A DNA stretch of 64,000 nt from Microglena sp. YARC. Its lineage: Eukaryota; Chlorophyta; Chlorophyceae; Chlamydomonadales; Chlamydomonadaceae. The stretch covers positions 35,715,781 to 35,779,780 of the forward strand of contig CM039463.1 in the NCBI GenBank assembly GCA_022414725.1. The letters run 5' to 3'. Shown in pieces: positions 1 through 11,255 of this stretch. The position numbers and the translations under genes were made by a program. The notes beneath the pieces are model-generated. The model was not told the origin of the DNA. It did not search any database and was given only the letters and a program-made list of their open reading frames with translations. Within the stretch, counting starts at the first letter, position 1. Every line of letters starts with the position of its first letter.

Positions 1-90
1 TTTTGAGACCCTTATTATATTTTGAGACCCTTATTATACATGTTTTGAGACCCTTATTATACATGTTTTGAGACCCTTATTATATTTGGA
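1..90. repeat. 23-24 bp minisatellite
   Basis: About four head-to-tail copies of a unit containing GAGACCCTTATTATA. No coding potential is seen. Confidence 0.9.
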
Positions 91-202
91 GACCCTGGTA
101 CAAGTAAACAACAGGAGCACATTACAAGAGTACAGTACCCACGTACAATTCGGTGTCTGAAAATTGAAGAGATGGCAAGCAGCCTTAAAAGCTGGAGCCA
201 TA

Positions 203-395
203 TAAACTAGTTCAAGTTCAAGTTCACACATTTAGTTAAAGTTTCAAGTTCAAGTTCACACATGTAAACTAGTTGAAGTTCAATTTCACACATTTAGTTA
301 AAGTTTCAAGTTCAAGTTCACACATGCAAACTAGTTGAAGTTCAATTTCACACATTTAGTTCGAGTTTCAAGTTCACACATGTAAACTAGTTGAA
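203..395. repeat. 62-bp tandem repeat
   Basis: About three copies of a unit mixing AGTTCAAGTTCACACAT and AAACTAGTTGAAGTT blocks. Confidence 0.85.
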
Positions 396-405
396 GTTAA
401 TAACA

Positions 406-424
406 CCCTAAACCCTAAACCCTA
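406..424. repeat. Interstitial telomere-like repeat
   Basis: Two and a half CCCTAAA units, the plant and green-algal telomere type. Too short to be a telomere; it directly abuts the 62-bp array. Confidence 0.6.
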
Positions 425-640
425 CCTGCACATTGATACATAATAGGATGGCTGTGATAGATTGTATATTACCAAGCATCCCTGTAGGTCTCACTGGTCA
501 TTCACATAACAACATTCCCTAATTATATTCAAGGGACGACAATATGATATCATATGATGGCGGCAGTCTGAATAGTTACCATTTATATACAATATCATAT
601 GATATTCCCTGCAAATAGAACCTTGTAACAATATATTTTT

Positions 641-841
641 GGCGGAGCCCCCCTTCTAGGAGGCGGGATCCCCCAGTGTTACCCATTTGTCCGTCCGTCC
701 ATCCGTCTGACAGTGATGAAGCCCGACACGTCAGCCAACGGTCTCGTAACTAACTCCCTTCCGTTGCCACCTGCCGCTCCCTCGCGATCACTCTCCGCCA
801 TTGTTTAGCGCCGCAGGCGACGCTGCATATAACTTGTCTTT
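641..841 (+). repeat. Dispersed repeat family A, copy 1
   Basis: A roughly 200-bp element starting GGCGGAGCCCCC with an internal GGGGG/CCCCC palindrome, then ATTTGTCCGTCC, TCAGCCAACGGTCTCGTAAC, and ending GCGACGCTGCATA. Other copies lie at 4417, 39042, 52130 (reverse) and 54531. No clear TIR or TSD was found, so the class is unknown. Confidence 0.8.
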
Positions 842-993
842 GTTCCTTCAACTTCACCTCCTGAACGCAGCAGCAGTCTGAATAGTTACATTTCATGTAT
901 CTACAATATTACATGATATCATGCCCCACTTGAATCCGTCTAGCTGAGGGCACATTTGGAGTCCAGTAGGGCACCAGGAAAAATGTCTTCATC

Positions 994-999
994 ATGTCG

Positions 1000-1042
<43 letters not shown>
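994..1042. repeat. (TCG)n microsatellite
   Basis: Run of TCG/TCA triplets; it reads as poly-Ser on + and poly-Asp on -, which I take as low complexity rather than protein. Confidence 0.9.
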
Positions 1043-1044
<2 letters not shown>

Positions 1045-1115
1045 TCTTGCTGTTCCCCAATGTTATATGTCTTCTTTGTACCCTTGTCACCTCCTGAACT
1101 CGTGTTGTGCAACAG

Positions 1116-1308
1116 GGGTCCCAACCAAAAGGATTATACGGATGCCTTCTACACCTTCAGCTTATCATGCGATATTGATGAGTACAAGCGCGAGATGAAG
1201 GTCAAGGCTAAAGTGGATCAGCAGAACTTTCAAGGGGGGTTTTCATTCTTGTCGGACGACGTGGTCTTAGCCTTCTCCATCTGGACTCCCTTGACTGTGG
1301 TAGAGTAG
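1116..1308 (+). CDS. Probable 3'-terminal exon of an unidentified gene
   Basis: An AG acceptor (TTGTGCAACAG) at 1115 is followed by an open frame to a TAG at 1306-1308. The frame has normal amino-acid composition (DIDEYKREMKVKAKVDQQNF) and ends SIWTPLTVVE. Partial copies of the end recur at 1346-1512 and 1984-2109 (SVWFPLTVVG before stop), the same junction-duplication behaviour as the KU80 locus. I do not recognise the protein family; upstream exons would lie left of the window or in the repetitive start. It may be a dead fragment. Confidence 0.4.
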
Positions 1309-1345
1309 CCTTTTGTTTGTTGCATGTAGCAGCTTCTAGGCAGCT

Positions 1346-1512
1346 CCAATTAGCTTCTTCAGCTTGCCATGCGACATTCATGAGTACACGCGTGAGGTGA
1401 CGGTCAAGGCTAAAGTGGATAAGGAGAACTTTCAAGGGGGGCATTCATCTTTTTGGCACAACGTAGTCTTAGCCTTCTCCATCTGGACTCCTTTGACTGT
1501 GGTAGGGTAGCC
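1346..1512 (+). pseudogene. Partial duplicate of the 1116-1308 exon
   Basis: Repeats CATGCGACATTCATGAGTAC, GTCAAGGCTAAAGTGGAT and CTTAGCCTTCTCCATCTGGA from the exon at 1116 with indels. A GTAGCAGCTTCTAGGCAGCT block lies between the copies. A third, shorter copy is at 1984-2109. Confidence 0.7.
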
Positions 1513-1519
1513 TTTTTGT

Positions 1520-1665
1520 GTTAAGCCAGCTAGCACTGTTTCTTTTGTTTGTTAAGCCAGCTAGCACTGTTTCTTTTGTTTGTTAAGCCAGCTAGCACTG
1601 TTTTTTTTGTTTGTTAAGCCAGCTAGCACTGTTTCTGTTGTTTGTTAAGCCAGCTAGCACTGTTG
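1520..1665. repeat. 31-bp minisatellite
   Basis: Five copies of a unit beginning GTTAAGCCAGCTAGCACTGT, each ending in a T-rich stretch. Confidence 0.9.
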
Positions 1666-1789
1666 CCCGTAACTGTGGCAGGGTAGCTTTTTGTCTGTTA
1701 AGCACTGTTTATTTTGTGTGCTACATGTAGCAGCTTCTAGGCAGCTCCAATTACCCTTCCATGGGCCAAAACTAGATTGATGAGTACAC

Positions 1790-1983
1790 CAGGGTACTTC
1801 AAATGGCCAAATTGGCCAGCGCTTCAGCACACTTGAAAACAAAAAACTACGCTGCGTAGTGCAATAAGCGCACAAATTGCTTGCAGCGCCCACAAGGGGT
1901 TGCAAAAAACTGCGCTTACAGCGCAAAGGGGGTCAAAAAGTCAGCGCTCAAAAGCGTAAAAGCACGCGCTTTGAATTACCCTG
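1790..1983 (+). mobile_element. hAT-like MITE, family C, copy 1
   Basis: 194-bp non-autonomous element. The left end CAGGGTACTTCAAA and right end TTTGAATTACCCTG form TIRs of about 14 bp, and the 8-bp direct repeat GAGTACAC flanks it (1782-1789, 1984-1991). An 8-bp TSD with CAGGG ends is typical of hAT transposons. The interior is rich in GCGC palindromes. Other copies: 49680-49874, 55018-55209 (reverse) and a partial at 29463. It sits inside a duplicated fragment of the exon at 1116. Confidence 0.88.
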
Positions 1984-2109
1984 GAGTACACGCGTGTAGT
2001 GACGGTCAAGGCTTAAGCGGATGCAGAGAACGAGCAGTCATCTTTTGGGCACGGCCTGGGATGGACATAGCCTTCTCCGTCTGGTTTCCCTTGACTGTGG
2101 TAGGGTAGC
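1984..2109 (+). pseudogene. Third partial copy of the 1116-1308 exon
   Basis: Starts right after the MITE with TACACGCGTGTAGTGACGGT and ends with the same CTTGACTGTGGTAGGGTAG as the other copies. Internal frame differs by indels. Confidence 0.65.
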
Positions 2110-2738
2110 CTTTTGTTTGTTGCATGTAGCAGCTTCTAGGCAGCTCCAAATACCCTTCCAGGGGGCAAAACTAGATTGCTGAGTACACGCGTGATATCAT
2201 GATCAAGGCATACAGTTAGGGGTCGGCTATGTTATATAATATTAGTGAATAAATAATATTATATAATATTAGTCGGACGAGCCGTCTCACCAGAAATTCG
2301 AATTTATTTGAAAACCCCGGAAAACTAATATTATTGTGACACTATAATAATATGAGTTAATATACTGTTTCAAACACTAATATCAGTTGCCGTTACATAC
2401 GAGTTGGCGTTTTTTTCATCGCGGCATATACTATACGTCCGCTTACGCTATGGTGTCCTTTACTTCACGTCCTGTGAGTAAGTGTATTACACGGATGTAA
2501 CAATTTCAATTTCAATTTCAATACGCCTCGATTTGACGCCTTGACGGTTGCTCCCGTCAAATTAAAACATTAAATCTTCCTGTCAGTACGGTACCCAACA
2601 TTCAAATTCATTTCCTTATTATTATTTTATCCAAACCCAGAATATCCTTCTTGTGTGTACCCCAAATTTAAATTCATTTTTGGTCTTCTTCTTATTTTAT
2701 CCAAACCCAAAATATCCTTTTTGTGTGCACCTCTGCAG
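2110..2738. other. Intergenic or intronic, no gene recognised
   Basis: AT-rich stretch with a short TATAATATTAGT palindromic cluster (2235-2270) and, at 2600-2730, two copies of a roughly 75-bp block containing TTATTTTATCCAAACCCA. That duplication leads into the acceptor of the next exon, so it may be another junction-linked repeat. Confidence 0.5.
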
Positions 2739-2801
2739 ATTATCGGCATCTGCCTGGCAGTCGGCTACATCAGACTTCTCCGCAACTCCGCCACCCAAGC
2801 T
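2739..2801 (+). CDS. Candidate internal exon, hydrophobic peptide
   Basis: 63 bp (21 codons, phase 0/0) between a good acceptor (CACCTCTGCAG) and donor (GTAAGTGC). It encodes a hydrophobic stretch (IIGICLAVGYIRLL) followed by RNSATQA, which could be a membrane segment. Copies of the 3' part with donor recur at 3417-3464 and, more degenerate, 3586-3616. Family unknown; I see no link to KU80. Confidence 0.4.
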
Positions 2802-2929
2802 GTAAGTGCTAAAAATGTGTGGCGGTGTGTTGGTTTGGTGTGGTGGTGTGTGTGTGGTGGTGGTGGTGGTGTGTTAAGATCAGTGCCAGTGCTGGTTCAA
2901 AGCTGGCTGCTGTGGGTCTCCATGGAGAC

Positions 2930-3345
2930 ACTTGTACATCTCTCCTCTTACCTTGCAAGCACTTGTACACTTGCAAGGTGACTTGGATTGTAACTTGGAT
3001 TGTAACTTGGATTGCAAGGTAACTTGGATTGTACATCTCCCCGCTTACCTTGCAAGCACTTGTACACTTGTACATCTCCCCGCTTACGTTGCAAGCACTT
3101 GCACACTTGTACATCTCCCCTCTTACCTTGCAAGTACTTGTACACTTGTACATCTCCCCTCTTACCTTGCAAGCACTTGTACACTTGTACATCTCCCCTC
3201 TTACCTTGCAAGCACTTGTACACTTGTAAATCTCCCCTCTTACCTTGCAAGCACTTGTACACTTGTACATCTCCCCTCTTACCTTGCAAGCACTTGTACA
3301 CTTGTACATCTCCCCTCTTACCTTGCAAGCATATAGCAAGCACTT
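2930..3345. repeat. 39-bp minisatellite
   Basis: About nine copies of a unit containing TTACCTTGCAAGCACTTGTA. Because 39 is a multiple of 3, long repetitive reading frames appear on both strands; I treat them as by-products. Confidence 0.92.
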
Positions 3346-3416
3346 CTGGTGATGGTGGGTAGGGGTGGGGGTGAGAATGTTAATGAGCCATGGGTCAGTC
3401 ATATGTCATGATGTAG

Positions 3417-3616
3417 GCTAAATCAGACTTCTACGCAACTCCGCCACCCAAGCTGTAAGTGCTAAAAAAATCTTACTGCTTGGTACAGGGTCGGTAACAT
3501 ACCTGCAGGGGGTTATTGGAGTATGGGTGTGGGTGTGTGTGTTTAGGTGTTTGGGTGGGTGGGTGGGGGGGTGGATAACGCCTCCTTCTCCGTAACTCAG
3601 CCACCCAAGTTTCAAG
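3417..3616 (+). pseudogene. Partial duplicates of the 2739-2801 exon
   Basis: Copy at 3417-3464 keeps AATCAGACTTCT, CGCAACTCCGCCACCCAAGC and the GTAAGTGC donor. Copy at 3586-3616 keeps CTTCTCCGTAACTCAGCC but the donor is lost. A (TGTGTGGGTG)-type stretch separates them. Confidence 0.6.
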
Positions 3617-3634
3617 AGCTAAAAACGTTTGCTT

Positions 3635-3935
3635 GCACTGGGGCCAACCGCCAATGATCCAATCCCTGCTTGCAATCAATGAGAAACCGAAGTAGCTGCT
3701 CATGATCTTTATGATCTCCACGGCTAAAAAAGTAATGATAACGCCTGGTTGGGTGTGGTTAACGGAAGCTCCATCTTATGGCGGTAGGGAACGGCTGCTA
3801 CTTTACCTGGACAAAGCTACCATGGTGCGTGGTTGACAGCGACCCTAGACACTATATCGCACCCATGGGGATTCAAACCCGGCAATTTCTCTGTTCTTTC
3901 TAGGAGCTCAACCATTGAGCCATTCGTCGGAACGG
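3635..3935 (-). mobile_element. tRNA-derived SINE (type 2), copy 1
   Basis: On the - strand, TGGCTCAATGGTTGAGC (pol III A-box-like) and GGGTTTGAATCC (B-box-like) lie in the usual tRNA-head arrangement, followed by a conserved tail (GGTAGCTTTGTCCAGGTAAA). The same family, with the same TTGCTTGCACTGGG...CAATCAATGAGAAACC segment, is at 49968-50455. It is a SINE head, not a functional tRNA: the cloverleaf is degenerate. Confidence 0.7.
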
Positions 3936-3959
3936 GGATATGAGATGTAATTAGGGATA

Positions 3960-4110
3960 GGCAGTATGAAATCATATGATATCATGTCATCATATGATAT
4001 CATACGATGCCGGCAGTCTGACTACGGCAACAGATCATATGATATTAAATCATATGATTTTTGTTTGATATCATATGATATCATACTCGTCTTTGGTCAG
4101 CATTATATGA
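3960..4110. repeat. ATCATATGAT palindrome cluster
   Basis: Multiple overlapping ATCATATGATATCATATGAT palindromes, capable of cruciform or hairpin folding. A related smaller cluster is at 540-615. Confidence 0.75.
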
Positions 4111-4140
4111 TTTGCCGGTCCCTAGATATAATGTATGCTG

Positions 4141-4362
4141 CAGTGTTTTCTATTTCAGATTTCTGTAGTCCAGGTTGAGTAGCTACTTGGGCTACTCAAC
4201 CCCGATTTCAGGATATTTGCGTAGCCATCGCATGGCGGAGCGCCTAGCGCGGAGCCTGGGGGGGTCAGGGGCAGCGCGTCCCAATATCGGGGGGTCCGGG
4301 GGGTGAAGCATTCGACGGAATGGCGACGGAATGGCGACGCGTCGTCGAAAAAAGAAACACTG
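4141..4362 (+). mobile_element. hAT-like MITE, family B, copy 1
   Basis: 222-bp element with ends CAGTGTTTTCT and AGAAACACTG, flanked by the exact 8-bp direct repeat GTATGCTG (4133-4140, 4363-4370). Contains GGTTGAGTAGCTACTTGGGC and GCATTCGACGGAATGGCGAC. Reverse-oriented relatives are at 5495-5689 and 30518-30740. Confidence 0.88.
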
Positions 4363-4416
4363 GTATGCTGCACCATGCTGTGCCCCCACTCTGCATTCTG
4401 GCTCAAAACCGTTTTT

Positions 4417-4640
4417 TTGCGGAGACCCCTCTTCAAGGGGGTTGGAGCCCCCAGGGTCACCCTGTTGTCCGGATGTCCGTCTCTGCATGACTGCATGTGA
4501 CCGTCTGACCGAGATGAAGCCTGACATGTCAGCCAACAGTCTCGTAACTAACTCGCTTCAGTTGCCACCTGCTGCTCTGTTGCGAACACTCTCCACCAAT
4601 TGTAGCGCCACTTGCGACGCTACATAGAGCTTGTTCGTGC
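4417..4640 (+). repeat. Dispersed repeat family A, copy 2
   Basis: Same order of landmarks as copy 1 (GCGGAGACCCCTCTTCAAGG, TCAGCCAACAGTCTCGTAAC, TTGCGACGCTACATA). Lies 54 bp after a MITE. Confidence 0.8.
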
Positions 4641-4665
4641 GCCGTGTCGCAAATTGAGTGACTCG

Positions 4666-4780
4666 CACTACTAAAAGGGAAACAGACCAACAGGGTTAGG
4701 TATATTTGACCGTACGTGGGCTAAATTAACCCCTTTATTCCATGTCTAACCGGTTTTTGTCCGTTTCCATTTTAGTAGTG
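4666..4780. mobile_element. CACTA-like MITE
   Basis: 115-bp element. Left end CACTACTAAAAGGGAAAC pairs with right end GTTTCCATTTTAGTAGTG as TIRs (about 34 bp with mismatches), flanked by the 3-bp repeat TCG (4663-4665, 4781-4783). CACTA termini plus a 3-bp TSD fit the CACTA/EnSpm superfamily. Confidence 0.85.
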
Positions 4781-4807
4781 TCGGTGCAACCCCAGTGCAA
4801 CACGCTG

Positions 4808-5010
4808 CATAGCTTTTAATTTCAGCTTCAAGCAGCAGCTTCTAGGCAGCTTCTTGGGCCAGCCACTGAGCTGCACCCAAATATTCCAGCAATTCTTGAC
4901 AGCAAATTGTGTCAGCTTCAAGGCGCACAAGGTTGCGTTAGGCTTGGCTGAAAAGCCAGTTGGGGGAGCTGCTGAGAAGCTGCTGCTTGTAGCTAAAAAT
5001 TAAAGCTATG
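4808..5010. mobile_element. hAT-like MITE, CATAGC-ended
   Basis: 203-bp element with imperfect TIRs of about 45 bp (CATAGCTTTTAATTT and AAATTAAAGCTATG at the ends; AAGCAGCAGCTTCT and its complement inside). An exact 8-bp TSD ACACGCTG flanks it (4800-4807, 5011-5018). The GCAGCTTCTAGGCAGC motif also occurs near 1325, 1735, 2130, 36975 and 60720, probably relics of relatives; 54811-54959 is a likely relative. Confidence 0.88.
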
Positions 5011-5139
5011 ACACGCTGTCCCCCAACCTCGTGGAGCACCAAGCACGACGCCCAGGGGGTTCATGAGGGCATTTCTCACTACGTTCTCACCCGGCCCATG
5101 CAGCGCCATGCAGCGGATTGGGTACAGCCCACTGGTTGG

Positions 5140-5345
5140 GTTAAGGATCTGCCTTCCTCTCTACCGCCACCGTCACCCCCTCCCCTCCTCCTCCCTCCCC
5201 GCCTCCCCCTTACCCTCCAACTCCATCTCCCCCTCCCCCTTGCCCTCTACCACCACCATCACCATCACCACCTCCCCCTTCTCCTATACAACCACCATCA
5301 CCGTCACCATGGCCACCTCCCCCTTCCCCTCTACTGCCATAGAAG
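5140..5345. repeat. C/T- and CCA-rich low complexity
   Basis: Runs of CCTCCCC and CACCATCAC. All three + frames are open, so I do not call a gene. Confidence 0.8.
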
Positions 5346-5494
5346 CTACTATGAAAACCTGAAAATAAAAACCTTGCCATGCTCCGTGCTACATGTGTGG
5401 GTAACAATCTATTTGACTGTGGGTCTGGCCTTCGCACATGGCGTTTCAGCACTTATTGGCGGTGAGTGACAAGATGGTTGGTAGTGGTCTGGGT

Positions 5495-5689
5495 CAGTGT
5501 TTCTTTTTTCGCCATTCCGTCGAATGCTTCACCCCCCCAAACCTCCAATATCGGGACGCGCCCCAACCCCCCCAGGCTCCGCGCTTGGCGCTCCGCCATG
5601 CGATGGCTACGCAACTATCCTGAAAGCAGGGTTGAGCAGCCCAAGTAGCTACTCAACCTGGACTACAGAATCTGAAATAAAAAACACTG
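5495..5689 (-). mobile_element. hAT-like MITE, family B, copy 2
   Basis: Reverse orientation of the 4141 element; ends CAGTGTTTCTTTTTT and AAAAAACACTG. No matching 8-bp TSD is visible, so it may be older or rearranged. Confidence 0.8.
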
Positions 5690-5874
5690 CGCCCAGAGGG
5701 GGTTCACAAAATTGCTTCAATCGTGCAGTCGGGCTCCAAAACCTAGTGCGATAGAGCGCAATAGCGTGCGTCATGTAGTACCCTGATATTGATGGCCCCC
5801 TGATGAAACTCAAAGTCAATCTACAGGTGCATTTGGAGTCCACTTGGGCGTACACCAGGATAATTTAACCATCA

Positions 5875-6235
5875 CCATTTGTATATGTGTGTATATATAT
5901 ATACAAATGGTGATTGTTTCATTTAACCATCACCACCACCATCTCATTAGGGTGATGGTTATATTTAACCATCACCACCACCATCTCAATATGGCGATAG
6001 ATATATTTAGCCATCACCATCTCCATCTCGATATGGCGATAGTTATATTAAACCATCACCATCTCCATCTCAATATGGTGATTTTCATATTCAACCATCA
6101 CCATCACCATCACCACCATCATCTCAAAATGGCGATTGTTATATTAAACTATCACCAGAACCACCACCATCTCAATAGGGTGATTTTTATATTTCACCAT
6201 CACCACCACCATCTCAATATGGCGATTGTTATATT
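5875..6235. repeat. 42-45 bp minisatellite, CCATCACC type
   Basis: About eight copies of a unit with ACCATCACCACCACCATCTC and ATATGGCGATAGTTATAT. It can be read as a His-rich 151-residue frame, but there is no gene-like flank. Confidence 0.9.
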
Positions 6236-6365
6236 TAGTTATATTGTAGAATTATATGTATTATATTATATTTATTATATATTTTTTATTATATTGTAGA
6301 ATTATATATATTTAATATAATATGTATTATATATATCTTTATTATATTGTAGAATTAAATGACCG

Positions 6366-6515
6366 CATAAACACGAACTCAGGGCTCCCGTTGGTAAAAC
6401 AATTGTTTGGGGGTCAGCTCATCAGTACTTTTTCTTTTTAAGCCCTTCCTATCACGGTTGGGTAAGTCACTTAAGCATATTTGGCCTGCCCCTGGACTGT
6501 AACATACATACAGGG
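6366..6515 (+). mobile_element. LINE 3'-end fragment
   Basis: Contains AACTCAGGGCTCCCGTTGGT, GTAAAACAATTGTTTG and TTTGGCCTGCCCCTGGACTG ending ACATACATAC, shared with 58590-58735 and with the 3' ends of the LINE fragments at 48310 and 51735. Confidence 0.6.
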
Positions 6516-6569
6516 TAAGGTTCACCAAGCAACAATGATAGAACAATAACAAAAGTCTACTTGTTGTGG

Positions 6570-6745
6570 GCGCTTTTCAAGGCTACGTCGACTTTAAAGG
6601 GTACGTCAACTTTAAAGGCTACGTCGACTTTAAAGGCTACGTCGACTTTAACAACCCTGAACAACCCCGAAGAACCTTTAACAACCTTAAACAACCTTTA
6701 ACAACCCTGAACAACCTTTAACAACCTTTAACAACAGGTATATTT
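6570..6745. repeat. GGCTACGTCGACTTTAAA and AACAACCT repeats
   Basis: Four copies of an 18-bp block GGCTACGTCGACTTTAAA followed by ten or so AACAACCYT units. Confidence 0.85.
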
Positions 6746-6864
6746 TTGTTCTTGTTTTACCAATCTACCTGTTGCACTTTTAAAGGGTACGTCGACCGCT
6801 GATTTACCAGGTGTTGTTGTTGTTGTGCTCAGGGCAAAAACAAGGGTCTATTTGTCGTGTTGCA

Positions 6865-9800
6865 AACAATTTTACCAGTGGCGAATCCCTCGTATATTGG
6901 AATTTACCATTTACCAGTGCAAATCCCTCGTATATTGGAATTTACCATACATTGAAATCCCTCGTATATTGGATTTACCACCAGTGCAAATCCCTCGTAT
7001 ATTGGAATTTACCATTTACCAGTGCAAATCCCTCGTATATTGGAATTTACCATTTACCAGTGCAAATCCCTCGTATATTGGAAATTTACATTTACCAGTG
7101 CAAATCCCTCGTATATTGGAATTTACCATTTACAGTGCAAATCCTCTCGTATATTGGATTTCCATTTTACCGATGGCAAATCCCTCATTTACCAGTGCAA
7201 ATCCCTCGTATATTGGAATTTACCATTTACCAGTGCAAATCCCTCGTATATTGGAATTTACCATTTACCAGTGCAAATCCCTCGTATATTGGAATTTACC
7301 ATTTTACCAGTGCAAATCCCTCGTAATATTGGAATTTACCATTTACCAGTGCAAATCCCTCGTATATTGGAATTTACCATTTACCAGTGCAAATCCCTCG
7401 TATATTGGAATTTACCATTTACCAGTGCAAATCCCTCGTAACCATATTCGGAATTTTACCATTTACCAGTGCAAATCCCTCGTATATTGGAATTTACCAT
7501 TTTACCCATGCAAATCCCTCGTATCCTCGTATTGGAATTTACCATTTACCAGTGCAAATCCTCGATATTGGAATTTACCAGTGCAAAGTGGCAAATCCTC
7601 GTATATTGGAATTTACCATTTACAGTGCAAATCCTCGTATCATTGGAATTTTCTTTCTTCAGTGCAAATTATCGTATATTGGAATTTACCATTTACCAAG
7701 TGCGCAAATAACCGTATATTGGAATTTACCATTTACCAGTTCAAATCCCTCGTATATTGGAATACCATTTACTAGTGCAAATCCCCTTCGTATATTGGAA
7801 ATTACCATTTACAGTGCATCCTCGTATATTGAATTTACCTTTACCAGTGCAAATGCCCTCGTATATTGGAATTTACCCATTTACCAGTGCAAATCCCTCG
7901 TATTTGGAATACCATTACCAGGGAATTTACCATTTTACACAGTGCAATCCCTGCGTCTAATGGAATTTACCAATTTACCAGTGGCAAATCCCTCGTACAT
8001 TTGGAAATTTACGCATTTACCAGTGCAAATCCTCGTATATTGGAATTTACCATTTAACCAGTGCAAATCCCTTATATTGGAATTTACCATTTAAGTGCAA
8101 ATCCCTCGTAATGGAATTTACCATTTACCAGTGCAAATCCCTCGTATATTGGACTTTTACCATTTACCAGTGCAAATCCCTCCGTATATTGGAATTTTAC
8201 GCATTACAGATACAGTGCAAATCAGTGCATATATCGTATATTGGAATTTACCATTTACCAGTTCAAATCCCTGCGTAATATTGGAAATTTACATTTACTA
8301 GTGAAATCCAGTTGCAAATCGCCTCGTATATTGGAATTTTACATTTTACAGCGGTGCAAAATCCGTACTCGTATAATTGGAATTTACCATTTACCAGTGA
8401 AATCCTCGTTATTGAATTTACATTTACGTGCAATCCTCGTCTTGGCATTTCCATTTACCAGTGGCAAATCCCTCGTATATTGGAATTTAACCATTTAGCC
8501 AGTGCAAATCGCCTCGTATATTGGCAATTTACATTTACCAGTGCAATCCTCGTATATTGGATTTACATTTACCAGTGCAGTGCAATCCGCGTATATTGGA
8601 ACTTTACCTTTCAGTGCAATCCCTCGTATATTGGAATTTACCATTACACAGTGCAAATCCTCGTAAATTGGATTTTACCATTTAACCAGTGCAAAATCCT
8701 CGTATAATTGGATTTACCATTTACAGTGAAATCCTTGTATATTTGGAATTTACCCATTTAGCCAGTGCAAACCCCTCGGTATAATTGGAATTTACCATTA
8801 ACCAGTGGCAATCCCTGATATTGGCAATTACCATTTTACGTGCAAATCCTCGTAAATATTGAATTTTACCATTTTACCAGTGCAATCCTCGTCATATTTG
8901 AGAAATTTTAACCATTTACCAGTGGCAATATCGCCTCGTATATTTGGGAAATTTACCCATTTAACCAGTCAAACTCGATATTGGAATTTACCATTTAACT
9001 GTGCAATTCCCTCGTATATTGGAATTTACTTACCGTGCAAATGCCTGAATTTGGAATTTACATTTACTAGTTCAAATCCCTCGTATATTGAATTTCCATT
9101 TCCAGTGCAAATCCCTCGATATGGAATTTCCATTTACCAGTGCAAATCCTGTATATTGATTTACAATTTACCGTGCAAATCACCTCGTATATGGAATTTA
9201 CACATTCTCTCACTACGCTCGCACACATCCTCGTATTTGGAATTTACCATTATACCATGTGCAATCCTCGTATATTGGAATTTACCATTTACCTGTGCAA
9301 ATCCCATCGTATATTGGAATTTACCATTTTCCATGTGTGCAAATCCCTCGTATATTGGAATTCTCCATTTACAGTGGCCAATCCCTCGTATATTGAATTT
9401 ACCATTTCGCGTGCATCCCTCGTATATTTGGAAATTTACGCATTTCCAGTGCAATCCTTGTATATTGAGCAAATTTACCATTTACGAGTGCAAATCCCTC
9501 GTAAATTGAAATTTTTAACAATTTACCATGCAAATTCGTATATTGAATTTACATTTACAGTGCAAAATCCTCGATATTGGAATTTCCAATTTTTTACCCC
9601 AGTTTTTGGGGGCAAAAAAATCCCTTCCCCGTTTAATAATTTGGGGGAAAAAATTTTTACCAATTTACCTGGTGCAAATCCCTCGTATATTGGAATTTAC
9701 CATTTACCAGTGCAAATCCCCGTATATGGAATTTACCATTCCAGTTCAATCCATCGTATATTGGAATTTACATTTACCACTGAAATCCTCGTATATTGAC

Positions 9801-11255
9801 TTTCCATTTACCAGTGAAATCCCTCGTATATTGGAATTACATTTACAGTGCAAATCCTCGTACATGGAATTTACCATTTACTAGTGCAAATCTCGTATAT
9901 TGGATTAACCATTTCCAGTGCAAATCCTCGTATATTGGAATTTACCATTTACCTGTGCAAATCCCTCGATATTGGAATTTACCCTTTTACTGGAAATCCC
10001 TCGTATATTGGAATTCTCCATTACCGTTGCAAATCCTCGTAATATTGGATTTACCATTTACCAGTGCAAATCCTCGATATTGGAATTTCATTTTACCAGT
10101 GCAATCCTTGTAATATTGGAATTTACCATTTACAGTGCAATCCCTCGTATATTGGAATTTACCATTTACAGTGCAAATCCTCGTTTATTGGAAAAAAAAA
10201 AAAAAAACATTTACCATTTACCAGTGCAGAATCCCCGTATTGGAATTCGAAAAAAAAAAAAAACAAAATTACTTTTACCGTGCAAATCCTCGTATATTGG
10301 AATTTACCATTTACCAGTGCAATCCCTCGTATATTTGGAAGTTACCTTTACAGTGCAAATCCGTATATTGGAATTTACATACAAGTGCAAATCCCTCGTA
10401 TATTGGAATTTACCATTTACCCCTGTGCAAATCCGCATCGTATATTGGAATTTACCATTTACGCAGTGCAAATCCTCGTATATTGGAATTTACCATTTAC
10501 CGCAGTTCAATCCCTCGTACATAATTGGAATTTAACTCATTTACCCAGTGCAAATCGCCTCGTATATTGGAAAATTTACCATTTACCCAGTGCAAATCCC
10601 TCGTATATTGGGAATTTACCATTTTACCAGTGAAATCCCTCCGTACATTGGAATTTACCATTTCTAGTGGCAAATCCCTCGTATATTGGCATTTACCATT
10701 TCCAGTGCAAAATCCCCGTATATTGGAATTTACCATTTACCTGTGCAAATCCCCTCGTATATTGGGGAATTTAACCATTTACCTGTGCAAATCCCTCGTA
10801 TATTGGAATTCTCCATTTACCAGTGCAAATCGCCTCGTATATTGGAATTTTACCATTTACCAGTGGCAAATCCACTCGTATATTGGAAATTTACCACTTT
10901 ACCAGTGCAAATCCCTTTTGTCATATTGGAATTTACCATTTACCAGTGCAAAATCCCTCGTATATTGGAATTTACCATTTACCAGTTGCAAAATCCCTCG
11001 TTTATTGGAAATAAAAAAAAAAAAAAACATTTACCATTTACCAGTGCAAATCCCTCGTTATATTGGAATTCGAAAAAAAAAAAAAAAAATTAACCTTTTA
11101 CCTAGTGCAAATCCCTCGTATATTGAAATTAAAAAAAACAAAAACCATTTAACCATTTACCAGTGCAAATCCCTCGTATATTGAAATTAAAAAAAAAAAA
11201 AAAAAACATTTTACGCATTTACCCAGTGCAAATCCCTCGTATATTGGAATTTAAA
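6865..11255. repeat. 38-bp satellite array (about 115 units)
   Basis: Unit: GTGCAAATCCCTCGTATATT then GGAATTTACCATTTACCA. Units are clean at both edges (to about 7440 and from about 10890) but carry many single-base insertions and deletions between. Paired poly-A insertions at 10190-10265 and 11010-11085 suggest a larger duplicated block of about 820 bp. Reading frames through the array have no other support. Confidence 0.95.

Noticed and set aside
406..424. True telomere
   Set aside because: Only two and a half units, internal to unrelated repeats.
5844..6299. His-rich 151-codon protein
   Set aside because: CCATCACC minisatellite; no gene context.
6825..9509. Long frames in the 38-bp array
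   Set aside because: Repeat-driven, frame changes at every indel.
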